From assembly GCF_009939005.1 (NCBI RefSeq), contig NZ_JAACJS010000012.1, positions 62,001 to 126,000 of the forward strand: DNA of 64,000 bases, given 5' to 3'. The notes beneath the pieces were generated by a model. It saw nothing but the letters and a program-made list of their open reading frames with translations. It searched no databases and had not been told where the DNA came from. The position numbers were made by a program, and so were the translations under genes. Of the stretch, positions 8,640 through 16,555 are shown piece after piece. How positions within the stretch are numbered: position 1 is the first letter of the stretch; each line of letters opens with the position of its first letter. The stretch comes from Sediminibacterium roseum. GTDB taxonomy: Bacteria; Bacteroidota; Bacteroidia; Chitinophagales; Chitinophagaceae.

Positions 8640-9023
8640 ATGAAAGTACTGATTGCAGAGGATGATTCCATACTGCTTAAAACCATCGAATTGAAATTAA
8701 AGAAAGAAGGGTACGAGGTGATTACAACACGCGATGGGAGGGAAGCCATCGAAAAAATAGACATTTCCGGCGCCGACCTGGTGATAACCGACATTATGAT
8801 GCCGTTCGCATCCGGTCTCGAGATCGTTGCCCGCCTGCGCACTTCCAACCAATCAAAGCGGATCCCCATCATCATGCTCACTTCGCTCGAACAGGAAAAA
8901 ACAGTGATGGAAGCTTTTGCACTCGGTGCAGACGATTACATGACCAAACCTTTTAGCCTGAATGAGCTTGCGGCGCGGGTAAAAAAACTGTTTAGGCCGC
9001 CATCACCTGCTGCTGCATTTTAA
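8640..9023 (+). CDS. Single-domain response regulator, partner of the hybrid kinase
   Basis: A 127-residue receiver domain. Acidic residues D8-D9 (IAEDDS), phosphorylated D51 in VITDIMMP, switch Thr T81 (IMLTS) and K103 in MTKPFS are all present, so it should be active. The closest receiver type is OmpR/PhoB-like, but there is no DNA-binding domain; the protein ends in a short PPSPAAAF tail. It is 18 bp downstream of the hybrid kinase and almost surely in the same transcript. Output would have to be through a protein partner. Confidence 0.9.
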   Translation: MKVLIAEDDSILLKTIELKLKKEGYEVITTRDGREAIEKIDISGADLVITDIMMPFASGLEIVARLRTSNQSKRIPIIMLTSLEQEKTVMEAFALGADDYMTKPFSLNELAARVKKLFRPPSPAAAF

Positions 9024-9102
9024 ATGGATTTACCAAAAACAGGATGACAGGAAATGGAAGCGCCAGGCGACTAAAAATTATGTGAAAAATAGTGGGCGCG
9101 AA

Positions 9103-9129
9103 CCGGCCAGGACCGTTCGTCCCGGCCGG
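9103..9129. other. GC-rich hairpin downstream of the response regulator
   Basis: Two 11-base arms (9103-9113 and 9119-9129) pair with one mismatch around a 5-base loop and are nearly all G and C (CCGGCC...GGCCGG). No T run follows on either strand. It lies in the 263 bp gap between the receiver gene and the convergent hsp20 gene and might act as a bidirectional transcription barrier. The rest of the gap shows nothing further. Confidence 0.45.
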
Positions 9130-9286
9130 CCAACACCACTTTTTGTCTTGTCAGAAAATGATCTCTGGCGGTAACTGATCCAGGTATGCGGCAGGATCGG
9201 TTGCATTTTTGCTGAACCTGCCTGACAATAATCGGATGACTGTTTTCATATCCGGTAATTTTAGGGGTTAAGCAATGCAACAGGTC

Positions 9287-9748
9287 TTACTGCACCTCGA
9301 TCTGCCTGTTGGTTAATTTTGCGCGGTCATTTTTAGGGATGGTAAGTCTTAAAATGCCGTCTGCATATGCCGCGCTGATGCGTTCATAATCCACGGTGTC
9401 GTCCATGGTAAAACGGCGCTCGAAAGACTGAAGCATGTATTCATTGCGCTCCCAGCCTTTTTGTTCTGAATGGACCTCCTCTTTGCGCTCGAAGGCGATG
9501 GTAAGTTCATTGTGTTTGATCTTAACCGAAAGATCCTCTTTGCGCAAACCGGGTGCGATCACGTCCAGCTCATAATGGTCGGCCGTTTCCCGCATGTTCA
9601 CCGGAACGGTGCCGCGGTTCAGCTGGCTGTCGACATCCCATAAATTGCCATCGAGAAAACGGCGGAGGGAATCGGGCCAGAACGAGTGGAACATGCTTTC
9701 AAATCCTGCGGCAGTATTGCCGTTTCTTTTTGCAAGTGTGTTGTTCAT
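9287..9748 (-). CDS. Hsp20/alpha-crystallin small heat-shock protein
   Basis: A 153-residue small heat-shock chaperone that holds unfolded proteins. The alpha-crystallin domain covers about residues 44-148: VNMRETADHYELDVIAPGLRK at its start, then LTIAFERKEE, FERRFTMDDTVD, and the closing GILRLTIPK. The ATG at 9748 is preceded by an unusually strong ribosome binding site (AAGGAGGT, 4 bases before the ATG), which fixes the start. The frame is open 33 bp further up but lacks such a site. It is convergent with the receiver gene. A second Hsp20 lies at 42111-42539. Confidence 0.93.
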   Translation of the reverse strand: MNNTLAKRNGNTAAGFESMFHSFWPDSLRRFLDGNLWDVDSQLNRGTVPVNMRETADHYELDVIAPGLRKEDLSVKIKHNELTIAFERKEEVHSEQKGWERNEYMLQSFERRFTMDDTVDYERISAAYADGILRLTIPKNDRAKLTNRQIEVQ

Positions 9749-9888
9749 AATGACCTCCTTTTTTTTTAAGCCATTATCCAACCTTATGCCAATGCCCGTA
9801 CGCTGAAAATTTTTCAGCGCCTGTGAGAAAAAATTTCAGGAACGGGTGGAAAAGTTGACAGTGAAAGGCCAGGGGAACATAACAACTT

Positions 9889-10380
9889 TTATCTCCCAAA
9901 CAGGTATTCGTTTCGCAGCGTCCATTTTTCTTCGCCATCAAACTTCACGTCTTTACGGGTCGAGAATTTATTTTTCCCGAAAAGATAGGTGTGCCTGAGT
10001 ATGGCCTTGCGGTGATCGTTCCCGTCAACACCGTTTTTTTCAGTTACAATCTCAACGGTACCGTCGTCCATTGTTCTTTTCGATACCACATCTGCACCGT
10101 CGAACACAGAACCGTTGGCCGTGATGTGCAAGGTGTCGTTGCCGTTTGCTTTTGGCTCCTTGGGGTATGTCATCACGAATACCACTGCGTTGCCGGTATT
10201 CACCAGGGTAACATTCGCCGGCATGGAAAATGGTTTCCCGGTTGAATAATCTACATAAGTGAGGGTACCCGTCCAGGCGCCGAGCGATTGTTTGAAATCG
10301 TTTCCGTTAACCGTTTTGAAGGGTTGGGAATACAAATGCTCAACAAAAAAGAATGCAAGCAACAATAAAAAGGCTCTCAT
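9889..10380 (-). CDS. Secreted protein of unknown function
   Basis: A 163-residue protein with a signal peptide (MRAFLLLLAFFFVEHLYSQ); the ATG at 10380 was chosen on this basis, as the upstream extension is not signal-like and would run into the tRNA terminator. The mature part looks like a small beta-sheet protein: LGAWTGTLTYVDY, VTLVNTGNAVVFVMTYP, NGSVFDGADVVSK and a closing WTLRNEYLFGR. It resembles lipocalin-like secreted proteins of Bacteroidota, but no named family was recognised. It sits alone between hsp20 and the tRNA gene, on the same strand. Confidence 0.72.
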   Translation of the reverse strand: MRAFLLLLAFFFVEHLYSQPFKTVNGNDFKQSLGAWTGTLTYVDYSTGKPFSMPANVTLVNTGNAVVFVMTYPKEPKANGNDTLHITANGSVFDGADVVSKRTMDDGTVEIVTEKNGVDGNDHRKAILRHTYLFGKNKFSTRKDVKFDGEEKWTLRNEYLFGR

Positions 10381-10493
10381 GGTAAAATGGTTTGAAAGGT
10401 AACGAAAACATCGCGCGATAGTTACAGAAGATGTAAAGTTCGCGACTTGGATTGGCTGCGGCCGGTTTTTTCGGGGGAATAAAAGGTTCCGGC

Positions 10494-10526
10494 AAATAAA
10501 AAAGTCCCACATTTCTGTGAGACTTT
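10494..10526 (-). terminator. Rho-independent terminator of the tRNA-Arg gene
   Basis: On the minus strand an 11-base stem (AAAGTCTCACA with TGTGGGACTTT, including a wobble pair) with loop GAAA is followed by a T-rich run. It begins about 4 bases after the tRNA 3' end, so it should stop tRNA transcription. Confidence 0.85.
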
Positions 10527-10529
10527 TTG

Positions 10530-10603
10530 TGACCGCGTCAGGATTCAAACCTGAAACCTTCTGATCCGTAGTCAGATGCTCTATTCAGTTGAGCTACGCA
10601 GCC
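10530..10603 (-). tRNA. tRNA-Arg (anticodon ACG)
   Basis: A 74-nt cloverleaf on the minus strand. The acceptor arms are GGCTGCG and CGCGGTC with two wobble pairs, the anticodon stem is TCTGA/TCAGA with the loop CTACGGA, giving anticodon ACG for arginine (CGU, and CGC/CGA if the A is edited to inosine). The T loop reads TTTGAATC in the usual arm. The discriminator base is A; CCA is not encoded. It stands alone with its own terminator. Confidence 0.93.
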
Positions 10604-10675
10604 ATTCCCCGTTTGGGGTTGCAAATATAATGGCTTCCTGTTAATACACAAAACCTTCGCGCCTGAATCTGCGAA

Positions 10676-11455
10676 TTAATCCTTTTTATATAAGCCCGCC
10701 GCCGTGGATTCCGTTAATTTTTTTGGCAGGAGCCAGGCAAACGCGGCGCCCAGTTTGTTCACAAAACCCGTAATGATCTCGGTTTTCCCGTTGTACATCG
10801 CATTTACGGCAATGCGGGCCACCGCTTCCGGTGTCATGTTCAGTTTCTGCCCGGCTTTTACCGCTTTTGCGCTTACCTGCGCGCGGTTGGCAAAATCGGT
10901 ATCGGTTCCGCCCGGACTAACCGCCGTTACCGAAATAGTTGTCTTACGCAGCTCGAAATGCAAAGCACGACTGAAACTGAGCAGGAACGATTTACTGGCC
11001 GCATATACAGCGAGCCCAGGTACCGACTGGTAAGCCGCTGAACTTGCGATATTCAGGATATAGCTCCTGGGATGTTTTTTCAGCTCCGGTATCAGTGCGG
11101 AGGTGAGTTCTACCGGAACCGTCATATTTACCTGCATCATCGCCTTGTGTTCTTCCGCGGTGTAAGTATCAAAATCTCCGCTCAAACCATAGCCGGCGTT
11201 GTTAACAAGCATATTTACTTCGTAATTTTTCTCTTTCAGCCAGTTCATGGTTTTGGAAACGGCATCGGGCGCTGAGAGGTCCACGGCAAGATAGTCTGCC
11301 TTTATACCAAACCTGGTGGAAAGGGAGGCCGCGGTTTCTTTTAACAACGACTCACTCCTTGCAACCAGCAGCAGGTCGTTTTTGCGTGCTGCCAGTTCTG
11401 CGGCGATGGCTTTGCCGATCCCTTTGCTGGCGCCTGTGATCAATGCGTAGGGCAT
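10676..11455 (-). CDS. Short-chain dehydrogenase/reductase
   Basis: A 259-residue NAD(P)-dependent oxidoreductase of the classical SDR type. The nucleotide-binding motif is TGASKGIG at residues 7-14, followed by NNAG at 85-88, a catalytic Ser near 138 (NIASSA), and Y151/K155 in YAASK. VSPGGTDTDF after the active site is typical of the family. The ATG at 11455 directly precedes the Rossmann fold; the frame is open 54 codons further up without similarity. The subgroup resembles the DltE/YqjQ-like SDRs of unknown substrate. It is 70 bp downstream of the dioxygenase gene on the same strand. Confidence 0.9.
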   Translation of the reverse strand: MPYALITGASKGIGKAIAAELAARKNDLLLVARSESLLKETAASLSTRFGIKADYLAVDLSAPDAVSKTMNWLKEKNYEVNMLVNNAGYGLSGDFDTYTAEEHKAMMQVNMTVPVELTSALIPELKKHPRSYILNIASSAAYQSVPGLAVYAASKSFLLSFSRALHFELRKTTISVTAVSPGGTDTDFANRAQVSAKAVKAGQKLNMTPEAVARIAVNAMYNGKTEIITGFVNKLGAAFAWLLPKKLTESTAAGLYKKD

Positions 11456-11525
11456 GTGATGGGTTTTATTGAAAAAGGTCAACAGAAGTTGACCTTTTAT
11501 AATGACTTGATCGAGGGTAATAATT

Positions 11526-12338
11526 CTAATGGTGCACTTTGCCTGTAAACCTGTGGTAGAACGGCGTTCTGCTGTTTTCGTCTTTCGGTTTGTATTTACC
11601 GGTAACCAGCGGAACATACATTACACGCCTGCGGCTTTCTTCTCCGAATTTCGGGGATTGTTTAACACGGTGCCACAAACGGCCATCGTGTACGGAAAGG
11701 TCTCCTGCATGCATATCGAAACCAACTTCACGGTCGTCGTCGTTGTTATCGATGAAATACTTTTTGCCAAACAGGAGCTTCAGGATGTTCTGTTTGTGGG
11801 TGCCTGGCAATACGCGGAGGCCGCCGTTTTCAAACGGGCATTCATCCAGGTGTATACCCACATTGAGCATCGGCATGATCTTTTGCCCGAGAAACAGGTC
11901 GCGCGGTGAATCTGTATGCCAGCCCATCTGTGTGAAGGTGCTGTTTGGGGTATTGATGTAATTGTTGATCACAAGGCCATCTTTCTCATTCTCCGCAATA
12001 CGGCCTTCGTACGGATTCAGGAAAGCCATAAGGGCTTTGAGTCTTGGCTCCTCCAGCAGCTGGTGCAACGGGTCGCTGTAGAGAGAGGTAAAACATAAAC
12101 GTTGGATCGTTTTATTGCCGTGTTCGTCCTTGCCATATTTCAATGGAATCCCGTTAACCTTGTCGCGTTGTTCTGATAACCAAAGCGATTCAAGACGCTT
12201 GAGCTCACTGATATAGGTGGCCACTTTTTCCTTACTGATGAAATTTCTGAATACGATTACGCCGTGCTTGTCGAAAAACTCCAATTGCTCCGCGGTTACA
12301 GTATCTCCCAGTTGAAAATGACTATCCCATTTTTTCAT
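11526..12338 (-). CDS. Phytanoyl-CoA dioxygenase (PhyH) family protein
   Basis: A 270-residue Fe(II)/2-oxoglutarate-dependent oxygenase. The iron-binding triad is visible as H141 and D143 (GWHTDSPRD) and H223 (DGRLWHRV), with an Arg in the C-terminal strand for 2-oxoglutarate. The N-terminal FFDKHGVIVFRNFIS matches the family start. Substrates of bacterial members range from lipids to small metabolites and cannot be told from sequence. It is upstream of the SDR gene (70 bp), and the pair could act on one substrate, but this is only a positional hint. About 160 bp of AT-rich DNA separates it from the divergent barrel gene. Confidence 0.85.
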   Translation of the reverse strand: MKKWDSHFQLGDTVTAEQLEFFDKHGVIVFRNFISKEKVATYISELKRLESLWLSEQRDKVNGIPLKYGKDEHGNKTIQRLCFTSLYSDPLHQLLEEPRLKALMAFLNPYEGRIAENEKDGLVINNYINTPNSTFTQMGWHTDSPRDLFLGQKIMPMLNVGIHLDECPFENGGLRVLPGTHKQNILKLLFGKKYFIDNNDDDREVGFDMHAGDLSVHDGRLWHRVKQSPKFGEESRRRVMYVPLVTGKYKPKDENSRTPFYHRFTGKVHH

Positions 12339-12501
12339 TCGTACTATATTGCGTTATTTATTAATCGTTAGTATTAACCAAAGGTTATTTTTCAGTTACA
12401 TTATGGTAAATAAGTATGCCTGAAAAACGGAGCAAATCTAAGCAATTTCTTCAGAGTTTTTGCCCCGTTAAAGTATAAGAGGTTAAATTACACCTTTTAT
12501 T

Positions 12502-13602
12502 ATGAAAAAAATCAGTCTGCCCCTTCCTTGTTTTTGCCTCATCCTGGCTGTTTTTGCGTTGAAAACCCCTAGTTATGCACAAAAAGACAGTACGAGCCGC
12601 AAAAGGCTATTAGTTTTCCCCGTTGTGGCAAAATCCATCGAAACGGGCTGGTCGTTCGGTACCGTGGGCACTCTTACCTTCCGGTTGTCTAAAGAAGACA
12701 CCATTTCGCGTACTTCCAACCTCGAACTGCTGGCATTATATTCCACAAAAAAGCAGTTGGTAACGGCGCTGGCGGGAACGCAGTATTTCCATAAAGAAAA
12801 ATTCATCCTCACCGAGCAGGTATCGTTCAGTTCATTTCCCGATAAATTCTGGGGGCTGGGCAAGAACACGCCTGATGCTGCCGAAGAATCCTACAAATTC
12901 AAACAGTATTATGTTTACCTGCACCTGCTCCGCAAACTTTCCCCCGGCTTTTTCGCCGGCCTGCTGTTTGAAACGCAAAAGGTATGGGACGTGGAATACA
13001 CCAAGGGCGGGCTTTTTGATGCACAGAACGTAACAGGCCGAAACGGCTACAAGGTAGCGGGTCTTGGGGGAAGCCTCACCTACGACAAACGCAACAGCGC
13101 ATTCTCGCCGGACAATGGCGCATTCTGCCAGTTCTCCTTCAATCATTTTGATAAATTCTGGGGCAACGATTACAACTACACCAATTATGTGCTCGACCTG
13201 CGCAAATACATCCCGGTCGGTCATACCAGCCAGGTGCTGGCCTTCCAGTTTTTCAGTTTTAACAATGTGGGAGAAGTGCCCATAAGAAGCCTTGCCTCTT
13301 TCGGCGGCGCCAACCGGATGCGTGGGTATTACGATGGCCGTTACAAAGACCTGAACCAGCTCATCGTGCAGGGCGAATACCGTTTCCCGGTTTACAAACG
13401 CTTTGGCGCCGTGGTGTTTGGCGGCGGTGGCAATGTGAGCCATTCGATCACGGAGTACGCCATCAACGATCTTAAATTTTCTTACGGAGCGGGGATCCGG
13501 TTTGCGCTCGATAAAAAAGAGAAACTCAATTTACGCGTGGATTATGGGGTGGGGGAAGGAAAGAACAGCGGGTTTTACCTGCAATTGGGGGAGGCGTTTT
13601 AA
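12502..13602 (+). CDS. BamA/TamA-type outer membrane barrel without POTRA domains
   Basis: A 366-residue protein with a signal peptide (cleavage near PSYAQ at 23-27) followed directly by a beta-barrel of the bacterial surface antigen (D15) type. Family marks are the FSPDNGAF segment (about 202-209), and the lid-loop region GGANRMRGYYDGRYKD (287-302), which carries the conserved RGY. Normal BamA/TamA proteins have POTRA domains before the barrel; there is no room for them here. Such short Omp85 relatives are common in Bacteroidota and their role is not known. It is transcribed alone. Confidence 0.85.
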   Translation: MKKISLPLPCFCLILAVFALKTPSYAQKDSTSRKRLLVFPVVAKSIETGWSFGTVGTLTFRLSKEDTISRTSNLELLALYSTKKQLVTALAGTQYFHKEKFILTEQVSFSSFPDKFWGLGKNTPDAAEESYKFKQYYVYLHLLRKLSPGFFAGLLFETQKVWDVEYTKGGLFDAQNVTGRNGYKVAGLGGSLTYDKRNSAFSPDNGAFCQFSFNHFDKFWGNDYNYTNYVLDLRKYIPVGHTSQVLAFQFFSFNNVGEVPIRSLASFGGANRMRGYYDGRYKDLNQLIVQGEYRFPVYKRFGAVVFGGGGNVSHSITEYAINDLKFSYGAGIRFALDKKEKLNLRVDYGVGEGKNSGFYLQLGEAF

Positions 13603-13604
13603 TG

Positions 13605-13641
13605 GGATGTTGGTCAGGCGAACGATGTTGGCCAGGCGACC
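13605..13641. repeat. Two near-identical 18-bp direct repeats after the barrel gene
   Basis: GATGTTGGTCAGGCGAAC is followed at once by GATGTTGGCCAGGCGACC, differing in two or three bases; the second copy ends in GACCAAC, which can pair with the first GTTGGTC. They fill the 76 bp between two convergent genes. Could be a weak bidirectional terminator or a simple duplication. Confidence 0.5.
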
Positions 13642-13678
13642 AACAGCGGCAAACTGCCTCCGTTGCTGTGTCCTTTCC

Positions 13679-14329
13679 CTAATACCTGGCGATCCTGCGC
13701 CCGAGGCGAACGATAAACCCGGTTAACACAAGCGCCGCAACAACATCGATCGTGTAATGTACGTGCTGTATCAATACCAATGCGGCAACCGTGAGGGTGG
13801 CGAGCAGCGCAACGATCTTGTCTTTTTTATTTTCCAGGCAAAAAAAGATCATCAGTTGTGTAGACGTATGGCCCGAAAAGAAAAGGTCCTTGGTAATAAA
13901 TACCTGCGGCCCGCCGTAAAACAAACTGCTGATCGGATCGCGCAGGGGAATAAGTCCCGCCGGCGGGTTGAGCGGAACCAGTACGATGGTGATCATCCGC
14001 ACCACAAACAAAAGGATCAATGAATAAAGGGCAACGAGAAAGATCGCGGGTTTTTGCATACAACGGATCCAGAGGAAAACCGTCATAGACCAGATGATGA
14101 TAAAAGTAAGAATGGAAACATCGTACGGTGTGATGCGGTGCAGCAAAATATCGTGAAACTGGATGCCCTCCCGTTTTTCTATCGTGGCAAAAAACAATGG
14201 GAGGAAAGCGAGCATGATCACCAGGCAAATACTTCCAACGATCGTTTTCTTCCTGAATAGCGGATTCGCCCACGCGTTGCGCCATGCCAATGCGATCATC
14301 TTGTTTCTCCGCACCTGTTCATTTTCCAT
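13679..14329 (-). CDS. PAP2-like / sphingomyelin synthase-type membrane protein
   Basis: A 216-residue protein with about six membrane helices. The C-terminal half holds a PAP2_C-type active site: FFSGHTSTQLM (His and Thr/Ser) and further on VHYTIDVVAALV, where H and D form the rest of the catalytic triad. This is the pattern of lipid phosphatases and sphingomyelin synthase-like phosphotransferases. The start was placed at the ATG at 14329 (MENEQVRR); another Met is 10 codons further in. Substrate is likely a lipid phosphate or lipid headgroup at the outer face of the inner membrane. It is convergent with the barrel gene. Confidence 0.8.
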   Translation of the reverse strand: MENEQVRRNKMIALAWRNAWANPLFRKKTIVGSICLVIMLAFLPLFFATIEKREGIQFHDILLHRITPYDVSILTFIIIWSMTVFLWIRCMQKPAIFLVALYSLILLFVVRMITIVLVPLNPPAGLIPLRDPISSLFYGGPQVFITKDLFFSGHTSTQLMIFFCLENKKDKIVALLATLTVAALVLIQHVHYTIDVVAALVLTGFIVRLGRRIARY

Positions 14330-14540
14330 CGCGCAAAAATAATCGCTGATCTGATATGTCGACCATTGTTTAAGCAAATGATGGCGATTAAAAGTATGAA
14401 TGGTCGTGTTTGCGTGTACTTCGATCTGTTATTCACCGTGTTCGGAGATCCATTGCCAAAAAATAAGGTATGCACGATCGCGTTAACAAAAGGATCGTCT
14501 CATACCTTATTTAATCATTGCTTGCCGTTTAAAACGCGCA

Positions 14541-16442
14541 TCAATAATGCCATCTTACAAAAGCCTCCATCGCGGCGTATTTCGTCATGCCGAGCGCTGC
14601 GTAGAGGTCAGCGGTATGCGCGTTCCTGTCTTCTGCGCGCTGCCAGAACTCGCGGCTGTCTGCGCCCTGGAACGGCACCATGTCTTTCTGCGACTGGTGA
14701 ATAAAGATGCCGAAGCGTTTTTTCATCACCTGGTCGGGGCTCATGGGAATGGCCATTTCAATATCGGAGATATCCCATTCCTGCCATGCGCCTTTGTACA
14801 ACCACACCCAGCAATCGTTGATCCAGGGTTCGCCGGCGGCTTTGAGCCTGCGCAAACTTTCGAATACGATCTCCAGGCATACCTTGTGCGTTCCATGCGG
14901 ATCTGCAAGATCGCCCGCGCAATAGACCTGGTGCGGTTTTAATTTTTTCAGGAGCTCCATCGTGACCAGTACATCTTCTTCACCCATCGGTTTTTTATCT
15001 ACCGTTCCCGTTTCGTAAAACGGAAGGTTCATAAAATGCGCGCGGTCCTCGGTAAGGCCCACGTAACGGCAGGTTGCTTTTGCTTCGCAACGCCTGATCA
15101 ATCCTTTGATCGAACGTATATCCGCAGTATCTACCTGGTTCTTCTGTTTGTTGGCGATGTATGTTCTCGCGGCCGATAGGATATCCTTGCTTTTATGATT
15201 GTCTATTCCGAACATGTCTTCAAACCCTACCGCGAAATCGATGAAACGTGTCACGAACTCGTCGGTAACCGCAATGTTTCCACTGGTTTGGTATGCTACA
15301 TGCACCTCATGGCCCTGGTCGTGCAAACGCATGAATGTTCCACCCATGCTGATGATGTCGTCGTCGGGATGCGGAGAGAAGATGACGCATCTTTTCGGGT
15401 GCGGTTCGCTTCTTTCGGGGTGCATCGGTATCACGGCATTCGGTTTGCCGCCCGGCCAGCCGGTAATGCTGTCGCGGAGCAGGTAATATACCTGGAGGTT
15501 GATCTCGTAAGCGTCTCTTTCTACGAGCAGGTCTCCGAGACTGTTTTCTATGTAATCGTTTGCTGTAAGGCTCAATACCGATTTGTTCGTTTTCAGCGCC
15601 ATGTAGATCACCGCGCGTTTGATCATCTGCGGTGTCCAGTCGCATTCGCCGGTGAGCCAGGGCGATTTTATGCGTGTAAGCTCGGCCGCAGCCGGTTCAT
15701 CGATCACGAACGTACAATCGCTGTGCTGCTGAAGAATGCTGGCGGGGATCTGCTCCGTCATGTTGCCCTCAACAGATTTTGCAATGATGTGCGCTTTTTG
15801 TCCCCATCCCATCAATACGATGCGTTTTGCTTTCAGGATATTGCTGATGCCCATCGTGATGGCAAGACGCGGCACTTTCGAGATGTTTTCGAATTCGTAG
15901 GTATTGGCGATGCGCGTGGTGTTCTCAAGCGTAACCAGTCTTGTTTTTGAGAATATACTAGATCCCGGTTCATTGAAACCGATGTGGCCGTTCAAGCCGA
16001 TGCCGAGGATCTGCAGGTCTACGCCGCCCAATTTATCCAGCTCAGCCTCGTAAGCCGCGCAATATTTTTTGATGTCTTCCTTGGGCCAACTCCCATTGGG
16101 TATGTGGATATTGGCAGGATCGATGTCGATGTGATTGAACAGGTGACGGTGCATAAAGCTCCAGTAACTCTGGAATGCATCTTTTTCGATCGGGTAATAT
16201 TCATCGAGGTTGAAGGTGATGACGTTTTTAAAACTCAACCCTTCCTCGCGGTGCATACGAACCAGTTCGGCATAGAGATAAATAGGAGTACCGCCTGTGG
16301 CCATCCCCAAAACACAAGGCTGGTTCTGCGCTTGTTTTGCACGGATCAGGGCCGCGATTTCCTTTGCTACCGCTTTTGAACCGGCCAACGCTGAAGGAAA
16401 AATCTCCACTGGGATCTTCTCAAATGAATCTACCATGGTCAT
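14541..16442 (-). CDS. nagB: Glucosamine-6-phosphate deaminase fused to PIG-L (LmbE-like) domain
   Basis: A 633-residue two-domain protein. Residues 1-270 are NagB: GMATGGTP near 46-53, the catalytic D80 in FNLDEYY, and GIGLNGHIGFNEP at 148-160 with H153 as the ring-opening base. NagB turns glucosamine-6-phosphate into fructose-6-phosphate and ammonia. From about 350 a second domain begins with SPHPDDDIISMGG (zinc ligands H358, D361) and ends with ADPHGTH (H516/H519 region), the signature of PIG-L/LmbE N-acetylglucosaminyl deacetylases. Such fusions are known in Bacteroidota, where NagB is about 640-660 residues long. Two ATGs occur at 16442 and 16436. It lies 113 bp downstream of the GH20 gene. 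Confidence 0.93.
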   Translation of the reverse strand: MTMVDSFEKIPVEIFPSALAGSKAVAKEIAALIRAKQAQNQPCVLGMATGGTPIYLYAELVRMHREEGLSFKNVITFNLDEYYPIEKDAFQSYWSFMHRHLFNHIDIDPANIHIPNGSWPKEDIKKYCAAYEAELDKLGGVDLQILGIGLNGHIGFNEPGSSIFSKTRLVTLENTTRIANTYEFENISKVPRLAITMGISNILKAKRIVLMGWGQKAHIIAKSVEGNMTEQIPASILQQHSDCTFVIDEPAAAELTRIKSPWLTGECDWTPQMIKRAVIYMALKTNKSVLSLTANDYIENSLGDLLVERDAYEINLQVYYLLRDSITGWPGGKPNAVIPMHPERSEPHPKRCVIFSPHPDDDIISMGGTFMRLHDQGHEVHVAYQTSGNIAVTDEFVTRFIDFAVGFEDMFGIDNHKSKDILSAARTYIANKQKNQVDTADIRSIKGLIRRCEAKATCRYVGLTEDRAHFMNLPFYETGTVDKKPMGEEDVLVTMELLKKLKPHQVYCAGDLADPHGTHKVCLEIVFESLRRLKAAGEPWINDCWVWLYKGAWQEWDISDIEMAIPMSPDQVMKKRFGIFIHQSQKDMVPFQGADSREFWQRAEDRNAHTADLYAALGMTKYAAMEAFVRWHY

Positions 16443-16555
16443 AGCACTTAAGTTTTTACAAAAATACATTCAATTTGCAGGATTGTGCAAGAAAAGAATG
16501 AATAAACGCATAAATCCGCAGCTTTAATTGGTGGCGCTAGGGCTACCGGAACGGA

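Noticed and set aside
9071..9280. 69-residue frame on the minus strand between the receiver and hsp20 genes
   Set aside because: No protein-like pattern, overlaps the GC-rich hairpin, no ribosome binding site.
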